From positions 1 to 36,073 of the forward strand of contig JALUVI010000159.1 of NCBI GenBank assembly GCA_027020785.1: a stretch of 36,073 nt of DNA, given 5' to 3'. A model generated the notes under the pieces. It saw nothing but the letters and a program-made list of their open reading frames with translations. It ran no database searches and was not told where the DNA came from. The DNA comes from Planctomycetota bacterium. Lineage in GTDB: Bacteria > Planctomycetota > UBA1135. Shown one piece after another: positions 8,527 through 16,724 of this stretch. Each line of letters opens with the position of its first letter. Position 1 is the first letter of the stretch. The position numbers were made by a program, and so were the translations under genes.

Positions 8527-9456
8527 CACCCCCTCCACGTGCGCGCCCTGGACGTCTGGCGGGACGCCCGCTGCGGCGATCCGCTGCTGTCCGACCTGCT
8601 CGACCGCGCGCTGCGCGGCGAGGGAGAGGTGCTCCGGCTCTCGCCGCGGCGGCTGGTGCTCCGCCTCGCCGACGCCGACGGCGCGCCGTGGGTGCTCAAG
8701 CTGGACGCGCCGCAGCGCCGCTGGGAAGGGGTGCGCCGGCTGCGGACTCCCCCACCCCTGCGCGAGGCTCGGCTCGCGCGGCGGCTCGCAGCGCGGCTGC
8801 CCGAGTTCCCGCCGGCCCGGGCCGCGAGCGCGGGACGAGGGCGCTCACTCCTGGCGCGCCCCTTCGTTCCGGGCGCCGACGCGGCCCGGACCGCGCTCGA
8901 GGCGCCCGAAGCGGTGGCCCACGGGCTGGCCCGTCTGCACGAGCTCGGCTGGAGCGACGACGACCTGAAGGCCGAGGACCTGTTGTGGACGCCGACCGGG
9001 GCGCTCCTGCCGATGGACCTCGGCCGCGCGCGGCTCCACGGCGGAGCGACCCCGGAGCGCCGGCGGCGCGGCGACCGCATCCGACTCCTGGCCTCCCTCC
9101 CCCCTGCCACGGCCGCACGGCTCGCCGCCCCGGTCCTCGACGCAGCCGGGTCGCGCGACGACCCCGAGGAACTGCTCGTCGCCGCGGGCACGCGGCGCGA
9201 GCGGGCGCTGCGCCGCCAGGCGCGACGCGCGCTCCGTGAGAACCGCGACTTCCGCCTCCGCCCGGACGGCGGCATCGAGCGCCGCGAGCCGCCCGACGGC
9301 ATCGAGGAGGTCCACCTGCTCGGCCGCCGCGCCGCCCGGGCGCTGTGGCTGCGTCGCTACGAGGACGAACTCCACGGCCGCCCCGGGCCGCGGGTCGTCG
9401 CCCTGACGCCGCGCGCCGACGGCTGGGCCGTGGTCCTGCGACGGCCTGCGGGCTAG
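8524..9456 (+). CDS. Kinase-fold protein, Kdo/InaA-like lipopolysaccharide kinase
   Basis: Protein-kinase-fold protein of 310 aa. The start is the GTG at 8524 (VHPLHVRALDVW); the 365-aa track ORF includes an antisense leader over lptF. Kinase elements are recognisable: beta-3 Lys in WVLKLD (K59), alpha-C Glu (E81), catalytic loop SDDDLKAEDLL (D147, K149) and a DFG equivalent in MDLGRARL (D165). The loop departs from HRDLKPEN: the His and the metal-binding Asn positions are both Asp. The last 120 residues are Arg-rich without a known domain. Being divergent from lptF suggests it phosphorylates a lipid A or core sugar, as KdkA/WaaP/InaA relatives do; this is inference. The stop overlaps the convergent Wzz gene by 4 nt (CTAG). 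Confidence 0.7.
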   Translation: MHPLHVRALDVWRDARCGDPLLSDLLDRALRGEGEVLRLSPRRLVLRLADADGAPWVLKLDAPQRRWEGVRRLRTPPPLREARLARRLAARLPEFPPARAASAGRGRSLLARPFVPGADAARTALEAPEAVAHGLARLHELGWSDDDLKAEDLLWTPTGALLPMDLGRARLHGGATPERRRRGDRIRLLASLPPATAARLAAPVLDAAGSRDDPEELLVAAGTRRERALRRQARRALRENRDFRLRPDGGIERREPPDGIEEVHLLGRRAARALWLRRYEDELHGRPGPRVVALTPRADGWAVVLRRPAG

Positions 9457-10799
9457 AACGGCCGCGACGCGCGCATCCGCGCCAGCAGCTCCATCGAGAG
9501 CGCCAGGAAGAGGCCGCCCGCGAGCCCGGCGATGGTGCAGAACAGGTAGAGGCCAGCGGTGGTCGGCACCTGCTTGGCCCTCTCGGGACGGGCCCGCATG
9601 GCGTCGGTCATCACCGAGAAGTCGAGCCCGGCGCGGACGTGGAAGTCGAGCTCGCTGCGCCGCGAGGCCACCTTCTCCCAGTACGAACGCGCGGAGGCCA
9701 GATGGCTCTGGCGCTCGGCGACCTCGGCGCGATAACTCGGCACCCGCTGCAAACGTGGCTCGATCTCGGCGATGCGCTGCGCCCACACCGCACGTTGGGC
9801 GTCGTAGCTGGCTTCCACTACGTCCATCGCCGCCAAACGGCGCATCCATTCCGTGACCTGGGCGTCGCGGGTGGTGACCTCGGAGTCGAGCCGCATCTGC
9901 TCCTCGGCGAGCTCCTCGGCCTCGCGCTGCACGACCTCGAGCTCTCGCTGCAGGCGCTGGATCTCGGGGTGGACGTCGCGGTATTCCAGCCGCGCCACGG
10001 CGAGCTGGGCCGAGAGGTCCCGCGCCCGGGCCAACAGCTTGTCGAACGCGTCGTTGCGCTGGAACTTCCGCAACGAAGTCAACATCTCCGGACGCTCGGC
10101 CAGCGCCGCCTCGAGCACCGGACGCTCGGCCTGCCCCTTGACCCGATGGAGCTCCAGCTGCAGCAACTGCTCCTCGACCTTGCGCCGCTCGGTCAGGAGT
10201 TGGGCCGTCTCGCTGTCGAGGTCCACGGTGTCGATGCTCGCGAGATAGTCCACCAGCGCCTGATGGGCCTCGCGGTACCTCTGCTCCGCCAACGGCTCCT
10301 CGCGGACGAAGGCCTCGAAGGAACGCCGCAGCGATGCCAACGTGATCTCCTCGAGCTCGGCCTGGAAGGCCTCGGCGTAGTCGTTGGCGAGCTCCGCCGC
10401 GAGTTCCGGCGTCGGCGCGTAGGCCAGGACCTGGATGTTGCCGCCGCGGTCGATGTTGCCGCGGATCGCCTTGCGCAGGGCCCGCGGGTCGTAGTCGGGA
10501 TGCTCCGCGGCCATCCGGTCGTAGACCGCTCCGCTGGCGAAGATGCCGAGCGCGCCGACCCGCGCATCGTCCGAGAGATCGGGAAGGAGCGGCCCCTTGG
10601 GCAGGTTGCCGCCCTCGGTGGACAGCGAGATGCCCACCGGGTCGTTGGGGATCATCACCGAGGCCGCAGCCACGTAGTCCGGACCGACCAGACGCGCGTA
10701 GAAGGTCCCGGCGAGCAGCGAGCCGACCAGGACGAGGACGATGGTGAGCCGACGCCGGTAGAGGGCGCCGAGCAGCGAGCCGAGGGTCTCTTCCGGCAT
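9453..10799 (-). CDS. Polysaccharide chain-length determinant (Wzz/GNVR family)
   Basis: Inner-membrane polysaccharide co-polymerase of 448 aa that sets polymer length with Wzy. It has an N-terminal membrane helix (RLTIVLVLVGSLLAGTFYA, about 18-36), a long periplasmic coiled-coil region rich in Glu/Arg/Leu (about 130-400), and a C-terminal helix (GLYLFCTIAGLAGGLFLALS) near 420-438. There is no C-terminal Walker kinase domain, so it is not a fused Wzc-type tyrosine kinase, and no separate kinase is in the window. The start ATG lies 1 nt after the polymerase stop. It is the last gene of the four-gene minus-strand operon. The extra length compared with classical Wzz (about 325 aa) fits exopolysaccharide PCP-2/3 proteins. 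Confidence 0.85.
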   Translation of the reverse strand: MPEETLGSLLGALYRRRLTIVLVLVGSLLAGTFYARLVGPDYVAAASVMIPNDPVGISLSTEGGNLPKGPLLPDLSDDARVGALGIFASGAVYDRMAAEHPDYDPRALRKAIRGNIDRGGNIQVLAYAPTPELAAELANDYAEAFQAELEEITLASLRRSFEAFVREEPLAEQRYREAHQALVDYLASIDTVDLDSETAQLLTERRKVEEQLLQLELHRVKGQAERPVLEAALAERPEMLTSLRKFQRNDAFDKLLARARDLSAQLAVARLEYRDVHPEIQRLQRELEVVQREAEELAEEQMRLDSEVTTRDAQVTEWMRRLAAMDVVEASYDAQRAVWAQRIAEIEPRLQRVPSYRAEVAERQSHLASARSYWEKVASRRSELDFHVRAGLDFSVMTDAMRARPERAKQVPTTAGLYLFCTIAGLAGGLFLALSMELLARMRASRPF

Positions 10800-10800
10800 G

Positions 10801-12306
10801 TCAGGCTGGGGTCGGTCGAGGGGGCGGCAGGAAGATCAGGTCGTCGGGATCACGCCCGGTCTGGTTGCGGGAGACCATGTACACGACCTCCATCAGGATC
10901 ACCATCAGCCACAGGAATCGCACCCAGAGGAACATCACGAAGGCGTTCTGGATGAGGATGACGACGAAGGCGAGCGAGATGCCGAGGACCCAGTCCCGGT
11001 CGAAGGAGAAGCGGCTGGTCAGGTAGGTCTTGGTCAGGTGCCAGACCACCAGCCCCATGAAGGAGCCGAAGGCGAGGACTCCGAACAACCCCATCTCGGC
11101 GAGCACCTGCTTGTAGGTGTCGTGGACCTGGAGTCGCCAGGGATTGTAGTAGTCCAGGATGCCCATCGTGCCGATGCCGAACCACGGGTGCCGCGAGAAG
11201 GCTTCGATGGCCAGGTGGTCGATGCGCCAGCGGAAGTCGGCCGAGGCCTTCTGCAGGTTCTCGACCGCGTGGTAGGTCGCCTCCAGCAGTCCGGTCTTCC
11301 AGCCGATCGCCGCCGACAATCCGAGGGCCATGAGGTAGAGCGGGGCCAGGCGCGGGAACCGGAACACCGGCACCACCATCGAGGCCAGGCCGAGGGCGAG
11401 CCAGCCGGAGCGGGAGAAGGTGAACAGGACCCCGAGCGCCAGCCACACGTAGGCCGAGAGGTAGAAGACCCGCTTGCCCAGGGAGAGCGCCCGACGCGGC
11501 CGCAGGCCGAACCAGAGCGCCAGCACCGCCAGGGTGGAGATGCAGTTGGACTGCAGGTTGGGGTGGATCTGGAGGCCGGTCAGCCGCGGGAAGGTGCCGA
11601 AGGAGGTGGTGACCTTGTCGTACGCCGTCTCGCCGGCGAGGAAGGTGATCGGTCGGTGGGCGACGGCCGAGAGCGCGAACTGCCCCCACTCGACGGCCAC
11701 CGAGATGCAGGCCGAGACCAACAGGAAGTGGAAGAAGATCTCGAGCTGACGCCGGGTGCGGATGATCGCCGGCAACAGGGCGACGATCAGGAAGTTGGCC
11801 GTCAGACGATAGCCGAAGGTCGGGATGATCGGCAGGAACTCGTTGGTCAGGACGAAGGTCGTCGCATAGCTGATCAGGATCAGGAGCGCCGGCAGCATCA
11901 GCAGCGTCGTCGGAAACGGCATGTCGCCATGACGCAGGATGCGCTGCGCCAGGAGGAGGAGCAGCAACAGCAGGCCGGCCTGGGACAGGACCGGGAAGGC
12001 CTCGGCGACGAAGGAGAACGCGATCAGGCCGAGGACCGGCCGGTCGAGGGAGCCGCTCTTCAGGACCCAGGCCACGAAGCCGGCGAGGGCGAGCAGGAGG
12101 CCGACGAGCCCGAGGCTGGGCAGGAACGGAAGGTCGTCCACCAGGGGCAGCTCCGGGCCGAACAGATCGATCTGGAGGCGCAGATGGAGGCGACCGTCCA
12201 TCCACACCAGCCACCCCACCAGGGCGCCGAAGGCGAGCCCCGCGGCGCCGGCCAGGACCCGGCCGAGCGGCCCCCAGTCCTGGAGCGGAAGCGACCGGTC
12301 AGTCAT
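10801..12306 (-). CDS. O-antigen/exopolysaccharide polymerase or ligase (Wzy/WaaL-like)
   Basis: Polytopic membrane protein of 501 aa with about 12 hydrophobic segments, including VLSQAGLLLLLLLLAQ and VLGISLAFVVILIQNAFVMF. The Wzy_C signature is present: a FTFSRSGW segment and a later large loop with RHPWFGIGTMGILDYYNPW and HDTYKQVLAEMGLFG, close to the conserved HN(x)YLQ.L.E.G.. of the O-antigen ligase family. It would polymerise undecaprenyl-linked repeat units on the periplasmic side. Placed between the GH39 gene (8-nt overlap) and the Wzz-like gene (1 nt), polymerase is likelier than ligase. Substrate is unknown. Confidence 0.85.
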   Translation of the reverse strand: MTDRSLPLQDWGPLGRVLAGAAGLAFGALVGWLVWMDGRLHLRLQIDLFGPELPLVDDLPFLPSLGLVGLLLALAGFVAWVLKSGSLDRPVLGLIAFSFVAEAFPVLSQAGLLLLLLLLAQRILRHGDMPFPTTLLMLPALLILISYATTFVLTNEFLPIIPTFGYRLTANFLIVALLPAIIRTRRQLEIFFHFLLVSACISVAVEWGQFALSAVAHRPITFLAGETAYDKVTTSFGTFPRLTGLQIHPNLQSNCISTLAVLALWFGLRPRRALSLGKRVFYLSAYVWLALGVLFTFSRSGWLALGLASMVVPVFRFPRLAPLYLMALGLSAAIGWKTGLLEATYHAVENLQKASADFRWRIDHLAIEAFSRHPWFGIGTMGILDYYNPWRLQVHDTYKQVLAEMGLFGVLAFGSFMGLVVWHLTKTYLTSRFSFDRDWVLGISLAFVVILIQNAFVMFLWVRFLWLMVILMEVVYMVSRNQTGRDPDDLIFLPPPRPTPA

Positions 12307-14137
12307 CCGAATCCCCGTCGGGCTCCTCGGCGCCCCAGGAGAGCTCGACCATCACCGCCGAGAAGGGCGGCACCTTGAGCTCCATCGTGCCCTCCACGGG
12401 CACCCGGACCCACTGCGAGCGGTCCACCGGAGCCGGGAAGGTGGCAGGATGCCGAATCAGCTCCGCAGGCAGCTCGTCCTGGAGCCAACGTGCGTGCTTC
12501 TCGAAGAGGTCGCGGACCCGACGCCGCGTGTCGGCGTCGAGCGCGTCCAGGGGCTGGAGGGACTTCTGCTCCAGGGCCTTGCCCACGGCATCGAGGACGC
12601 TGGGGTCCGCCCCGCCGCGCTCCAGGTCCTGCAGGGTCATCTCGGCGGCGTTCGGGAACCAGCCGCGTTCGAACGGCTCCACCCGCTCGCGGAAGGACGC
12701 ATCGTCGCGCGGATTGCCCCGCTGCCGATCGATCACCCACACCCCGACGACGTGGGCCGGGGCGTCCTCCAGGCGCAGGGTCAACCAACGCTCCTGGGCC
12801 GACTTCTCGCGGGCCAGCGCCTTCATCTCCCGCCGAACCCGCTCCCAGACCGGCTTCTGCCGCTGGGGCAGCCCGGTCCGGTCGTAGGGCACGCGCCCCG
12901 TCACGTAGCCCTGGATGGCGCGGTCCTGCCCCTTGAGCGAGGTCGGGTCCACCCCCAGCCACTCCACCAGCTTGCGCATGTGCTTCTCCTGCTTGCCGAA
13001 CAACGAGGTCGCGACGAGGAAGCCGCGGTCGCCCTCGCGGGTGGCGAGGACTCCGAAGTTGGGGGTGACTTCGTCCGTGTACTCCACCGGGACCGCGGGC
13101 AGCGCTCCGGCCCGCCGCGCCATGCGCATGCCGGCGAGGACCGACTTCGGCAGGCCGTGGATGGTGAAGACCCCGACCGACTGGCCGGCGTAGTCGCGCT
13201 TGGCCTCCCAGGTGCCGTCCTGGAGCATGAAGAACAACGAATGCTTCACCGGCGAATAGGCCAACGCGGTGGTCATGGCGACGAAGTTGACCGCGGCGCG
13301 GTGGTCGTCCAGCGACAGGTTGACCGGCGACGGCAGACCGATGTTCCACTCGGACAGCACCAGCTCGGGCATCGGCAGGTTGCGCGAGCGCACGATGTCC
13401 CGCACCTTGCGCGCCGTCGAGTAGTGGAACTCGTCCATCGGGAAACCGTTGTACTCGTGCCACGACAGGAAGTCGGGCTGGAATCCGACCTCGACGCAGG
13501 CGTCGGCGATCCGACGGAACAGCCGCAAGCCGCCGCCGAAGTTGCTCGCCATGCTCGGCCCGCCGATGCGGACGTCGTCGGAGACGAGCGGTCGCAGGGC
13601 GGCGCCGGCCTCGGCGAAGAAGCGCGCGAAGCTCTCGGGGTCCCCGCTCCAGTTCTTCGGCAGATCGGGCTCGTTCCAGATCTCGAGGTACTCGACTGCG
13701 AAGCCCTTCTCCTGGAACCGCCGTACGTCCCGCGCCACCTGCCGGACCCAGCGCTGGGGATCGGGGGCGCGCAGCGGATCGTCGGGGGACGGCTTCATCC
13801 GGACCTCGGGATCGCCGAGGAAGGTCAGGTACAACCCGAGCCCCGCGGCCCGAGCCTGCTCCGCGGCCTGGAAGTGGCGGTCGTTGAGCTTGCCCAGGTG
13901 GTACTGGACCCAGATCCGCACCACGCCGTCCTCCGGCTGGACGGCCTCCCGCCACGCCTTCCACACGCCGGGAGAGGCGTTCTGGAGGTCGTTCAGCCCG
14001 GTGAGCACGCCGGGGGCGATGGGCGTGCCGGGCTGGTCGAACCGGACCACCACTTCGGGCTCCTGGGCGGCGGGCGCGGCGGCGGCAACGGCCAACCACA
14101 CCGCCAGGGCGGCACGGGGGAGGGAGAAGCGGGACAT
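12299..14137 (-). CDS. Secreted GH39-type glycoside hydrolase (PslG-like)
   Basis: Exported clan GH-A glycosidase of about 612 aa. The signal peptide runs about MSRFSLPRAALAVWLAVAAA and ends near APAAQ. I chose the ATG at 14137; the track's GTG is two codons upstream. The TIM-barrel acid/base is in EIWNEPD (E158, track numbering) and the nucleophile in VLSEWN (E265), with the spacing expected for GH39. An extra C-terminal part (about 340-614) carries no motif I know. Known GH39 PslG sits in the Pseudomonas Psl locus and trims nascent exopolysaccharide. The same setting here, between an AP-superfamily gene and wzy, suggests that role; substrate unproven. Confidence 0.8.
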   Translation of the reverse strand: MSRFSLPRAALAVWLAVAAAAPAAQEPEVVVRFDQPGTPIAPGVLTGLNDLQNASPGVWKAWREAVQPEDGVVRIWVQYHLGKLNDRHFQAAEQARAAGLGLYLTFLGDPEVRMKPSPDDPLRAPDPQRWVRQVARDVRRFQEKGFAVEYLEIWNEPDLPKNWSGDPESFARFFAEAGAALRPLVSDDVRIGGPSMASNFGGGLRLFRRIADACVEVGFQPDFLSWHEYNGFPMDEFHYSTARKVRDIVRSRNLPMPELVLSEWNIGLPSPVNLSLDDHRAAVNFVAMTTALAYSPVKHSLFFMLQDGTWEAKRDYAGQSVGVFTIHGLPKSVLAGMRMARRAGALPAVPVEYTDEVTPNFGVLATREGDRGFLVATSLFGKQEKHMRKLVEWLGVDPTSLKGQDRAIQGYVTGRVPYDRTGLPQRQKPVWERVRREMKALAREKSAQERWLTLRLEDAPAHVVGVWVIDRQRGNPRDDASFRERVEPFERGWFPNAAEMTLQDLERGGADPSVLDAVGKALEQKSLQPLDALDADTRRRVRDLFEKHARWLQDELPAELIRHPATFPAPVDRSQWVRVPVEGTMELKVPPFSAVMVELSWGAEEPDGDSDD

Positions 14138-14163
14138 GGCCACAGCCTACCGCTCGCCCGCCC

Positions 14164-15825
14164 TTATTGGATGTAGCCCAGACCGCGCAACGATTCTTCG
14201 ATGGCCTTGGACTGCTCCTCGCTGAAGGCCTCCTCCAGGCCTTCGCCGGCGGACGGTTCCGGCGACTCGTCCCAGACCGGCGCGCCGGGCTCGGCCAGGA
14301 CCTCGCCGCGAATGGCCCCGTCCATCCAACGCGGCACGGCCTCGCCCACCGCATAGAGCAGGGTCGGCGTGGTGTCGCGGATGTGCATGTCCTCGATGGT
14401 GCGTCCGGCGGCCACCCCCGGCCCGGCCAGGGCGAAGATGCCGGGGAACCGATGCTGCCCGCTGATCGGTGCGTTCTTGCGCCGGACGAAGAGGTCGCGC
14501 GTGCCCCAATCCTCCTTGGGGATGCAGGTCAGCCCCAGCATCTGGTACTGGAGGTCGGGCGCCTCGGCGGTGCGCGGCCCGTCGTAGAACGACTCCTTGA
14601 CGACGGTGTAGTCCACGGCCGGACGACCGTCCGGGCCCTGCAGCGCCTGCAGGCGCTGGACGATCTCGGCCAGCACCTGGCGATAGCCCTCGCCCTGGGG
14701 GACGATGCCCTCGGGCTCGCGGCCTTCGAGGTTGACGCAGATGCCGTGGAGCTGGGCGAACGCCCGGGTCTTCGACCACACCACGTCGCCCTGGTCGGGC
14801 ACGGTCTTGCGTTGCGGCCGGCCCAGCGGCAGCCGCGCCAGCGGGCCGAGGAGGCGGGCCAGCCCGCCGAGCCCGAGCCGCCCCAGGACGCGGCCGAGGT
14901 CGGTGCCCTTCCAGCGCCAGTACGGGGTCTTGCGCCGCACCAGGAACCCCTCCTCCTCGAGCCACTGGTTGACGTGGAAGTCGAGGTGCTGGGGGCCGAA
15001 ACCGTGGTCGCTGACCAGGGCGATCGGGGTGTCGTCGCCGACCAGGTCGCGCACCCGCCCGACGAATTCGTCGGCCAGCCGGTAGGCGTCGCGGATGACC
15101 TCGCCGTAGCGGCGCTCGCCCTCCTCGGTCCAGCCGGCGTGGCTGCGGTCCTGGAACTTCCAGAAGTAGTGCTGGGCGCGGTCGGTGACCGACACCACGG
15201 TGAAGAAGAAGTCGGTCGGGTGCTCCCGCAGGTAGTGCTCGACCAGGCGCAGGCGGTCGCGCTCGATGTCGAACAGCTCGTCCCGCAGCCGCGCATAGAG
15301 CTCCAGGTCGTCGCGCTCGCCCTCGGTGTCCCCGTCGTACGGCCCGTAGTCGACGTCGGGCCGGTAGGGGTGACCGAGCACCTGCTCCATCCGGTCGGTC
15401 GTGCCCGGCGGCCAGGCGATGGTGTCTCCGGTCAGGGGCATCGGAATGCCGCTGACCATGTAGCCGCCTTCCACCGGGAACGGCGGATAGGTCATCGGCA
15501 CCGACAGCGCCCCCACCGTCCACTTCCGCTTGGACAGCAGGCTCATCACGTCCTTGCCGGCGTAGTGGCGGCTGTCGTTGAGCTCGACCTCGTAGGTGCC
15601 GAGCTTGCGCCGCACGAAGTGGAAGATGCCGTGCTTGCCCGGATTGAGTCCGGTGAACATGGAGGTCCACGCCGGCGGGGTCATCGGCGGGGTCTCCGAA
15701 TACAGCTCGCCCGACGCCCCCTCGCGGAGGATGCGGGCGATGTGGGGGAGCTCTCCCGCCTCCACCATGGGGCGGATGACGTCGAAGGTGGCTCCGTCGA
15801 TGCCGACGATGGCGAGGCGGGTCAT
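14164..15825 (-). CDS. AP-superfamily phosphohydrolase/phosphodiesterase (COG3379-like), EPS operon
   Basis: Alkaline-phosphatase-fold enzyme of about 553 aa. Metal and active-site residues are visible: D10 in VGIDGATFD, Thr nucleophile in PPMTPPAW (T49), Asp/His in TDRAQHYFW, and VSDHGFGP. There is no signal peptide, so it is cytoplasmic. I used MTRLAIVGIDGAT (ATG 15825); a start at 15879 has a GAGGG site and would add 18 residues. The C terminus is SLRGLGYIQ, a tail shared with four other AP-fold proteins in the window. First gene of the operon with GH39, wzy and wzz, and divergent from wza. It may process a nucleotide sugar, a phospho-linked substituent or lipid carrier; none is shown. Confidence 0.82.
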   Translation of the reverse strand: MTRLAIVGIDGATFDVIRPMVEAGELPHIARILREGASGELYSETPPMTPPAWTSMFTGLNPGKHGIFHFVRRKLGTYEVELNDSRHYAGKDVMSLLSKRKWTVGALSVPMTYPPFPVEGGYMVSGIPMPLTGDTIAWPPGTTDRMEQVLGHPYRPDVDYGPYDGDTEGERDDLELYARLRDELFDIERDRLRLVEHYLREHPTDFFFTVVSVTDRAQHYFWKFQDRSHAGWTEEGERRYGEVIRDAYRLADEFVGRVRDLVGDDTPIALVSDHGFGPQHLDFHVNQWLEEEGFLVRRKTPYWRWKGTDLGRVLGRLGLGGLARLLGPLARLPLGRPQRKTVPDQGDVVWSKTRAFAQLHGICVNLEGREPEGIVPQGEGYRQVLAEIVQRLQALQGPDGRPAVDYTVVKESFYDGPRTAEAPDLQYQMLGLTCIPKEDWGTRDLFVRRKNAPISGQHRFPGIFALAGPGVAAGRTIEDMHIRDTTPTLLYAVGEAVPRWMDGAIRGEVLAEPGAPVWDESPEPSAGEGLEEAFSEEQSKAIEESLRGLGYIQ

Positions 15826-15879
15826 GGGGGTGCCCGGACCGGGGCCGGGGGGGAGGGTCGGGGCCGCCCTCCCCCCCAT

Positions 15880-15907
15880 TTGACCCTCACCGCGATTCCG
15901 GGACAAT
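15880..15907 (+). promoter_or_regulatory. Sigma70-type promoter of the wza-like gene
   Basis: TTGACC and GACAAT are separated by 16 bp (17 if ACAATA is used). Transcription would start near 15914, about 31 nt before the ATG. It lies in the 119-bp divergent region shared with the AP-superfamily operon. Confidence 0.55.
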
Positions 15908-15944
15908 AGGGGCGGCTCCGGTTCCGGCGGGAGCCCCACATCCG

Positions 15945-16724
15945 ATGCCGTCCGCCCTCTTCCGTCTCCTCACGCCCACCCTGCTCCTCCTGGCGCTGGG
16001 CTGCTCGATGTCTCCGCACGCGGAGGGCCCCGACCTCGGCAGCAATCCCGACCTGCTCGGCCCGAACGTGACCCCAGAGGTCCAGTACGGCCAGTTCTTC
16101 GTCGGCCCCGGCGACCAGGTCCGGCTCGACTTCCTGCGCCACGAGGAGCTCAACAAGCAGTACCGGGTCCGTCCCGACGGCACCCTCTACTGCCACCTCG
16201 TCGGCCCGGTGGCGGCCAGTGGGATGACCCAGGAGGAACTGCGTGACCTGCTCGCCGAACGCTACGGCGAGTACCTGGTGAACCCGAGCCTCTACCTCGA
16301 GGTCGAGTACTCGCCGTCGCGCAAGGTGGCGGTCCAGGGCTACGTGGACAAGCCGAGCGTGATCTCGCTGACCGATCCGCAGACCACGGTGCTGGACGTG
16401 ATCGCCCTGGCCGGCGGCGTCTCCGAGGAGGGCGACAAGACCGCCATCCTGATCGCGCGGCGCGTGGAGGGGAAGGTGCAGGTCCGCCACTACGACATGG
16501 AGGCCCTGTTCGCCCCCGACGACCCCGAAGCGCGGGTCGAGATCCCGTACGTCCAGCCGGGCGACTACGTGTACGTGCTGCGGACCTGGCAGGGCCGATT
16601 CGACGAGGAGGTCTCGCGCTGGACCGAGCTGCTCCGCGGCGTGGCCTTCCTGGAGCGCGACCTGCTGAACGCACCGCGGGCCACCGAGGCGCTGCAGGGC
16701 GACTTCAGCGAGGACAACTTCTAA
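15945..16724 (+). CDS. Polysaccharide export lipoprotein (Wza/BexD family)
   Basis: Outer-membrane polysaccharide export protein of 259 aa that forms the exit channel. The signal peptide ends LLLLALGC (C20, a slightly atypical lipobox). The Poly_export domain follows: FVGPGDQVRLDFLRHEELNK (about 52-71), then YRVRPDGTLYCHLVGPV. An SLBB-like domain is seen in KVAVQGYVDKPSVISLTDPQ. It is shorter than E. coli Wza (379 aa) and lacks the C-terminal amphipathic barrel helix, ending in an acidic tail. It is transcribed alone in the plus direction between two minus-strand polysaccharide operons. Its stop overlaps the PIG-L gene's stop by 4 nt. Confidence 0.9.
   Translation: MPSALFRLLTPTLLLLALGCSMSPHAEGPDLGSNPDLLGPNVTPEVQYGQFFVGPGDQVRLDFLRHEELNKQYRVRPDGTLYCHLVGPVAASGMTQEELRDLLAERYGEYLVNPSLYLEVEYSPSRKVAVQGYVDKPSVISLTDPQTTVLDVIALAGGVSEEGDKTAILIARRVEGKVQVRHYDMEALFAPDDPEARVEIPYVQPGDYVYVLRTWQGRFDEEVSRWTELLRGVAFLERDLLNAPRATEALQGDFSEDNF

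Noticed and set aside
15826-15939. Longer start (15939) of the AP-superfamily gene
   Set aside because: The leader MGLPPEPEPPLLSR lies over the wza promoter and adds no domain; family members begin near the GIDGAT strand. A start at 15879 remains possible.
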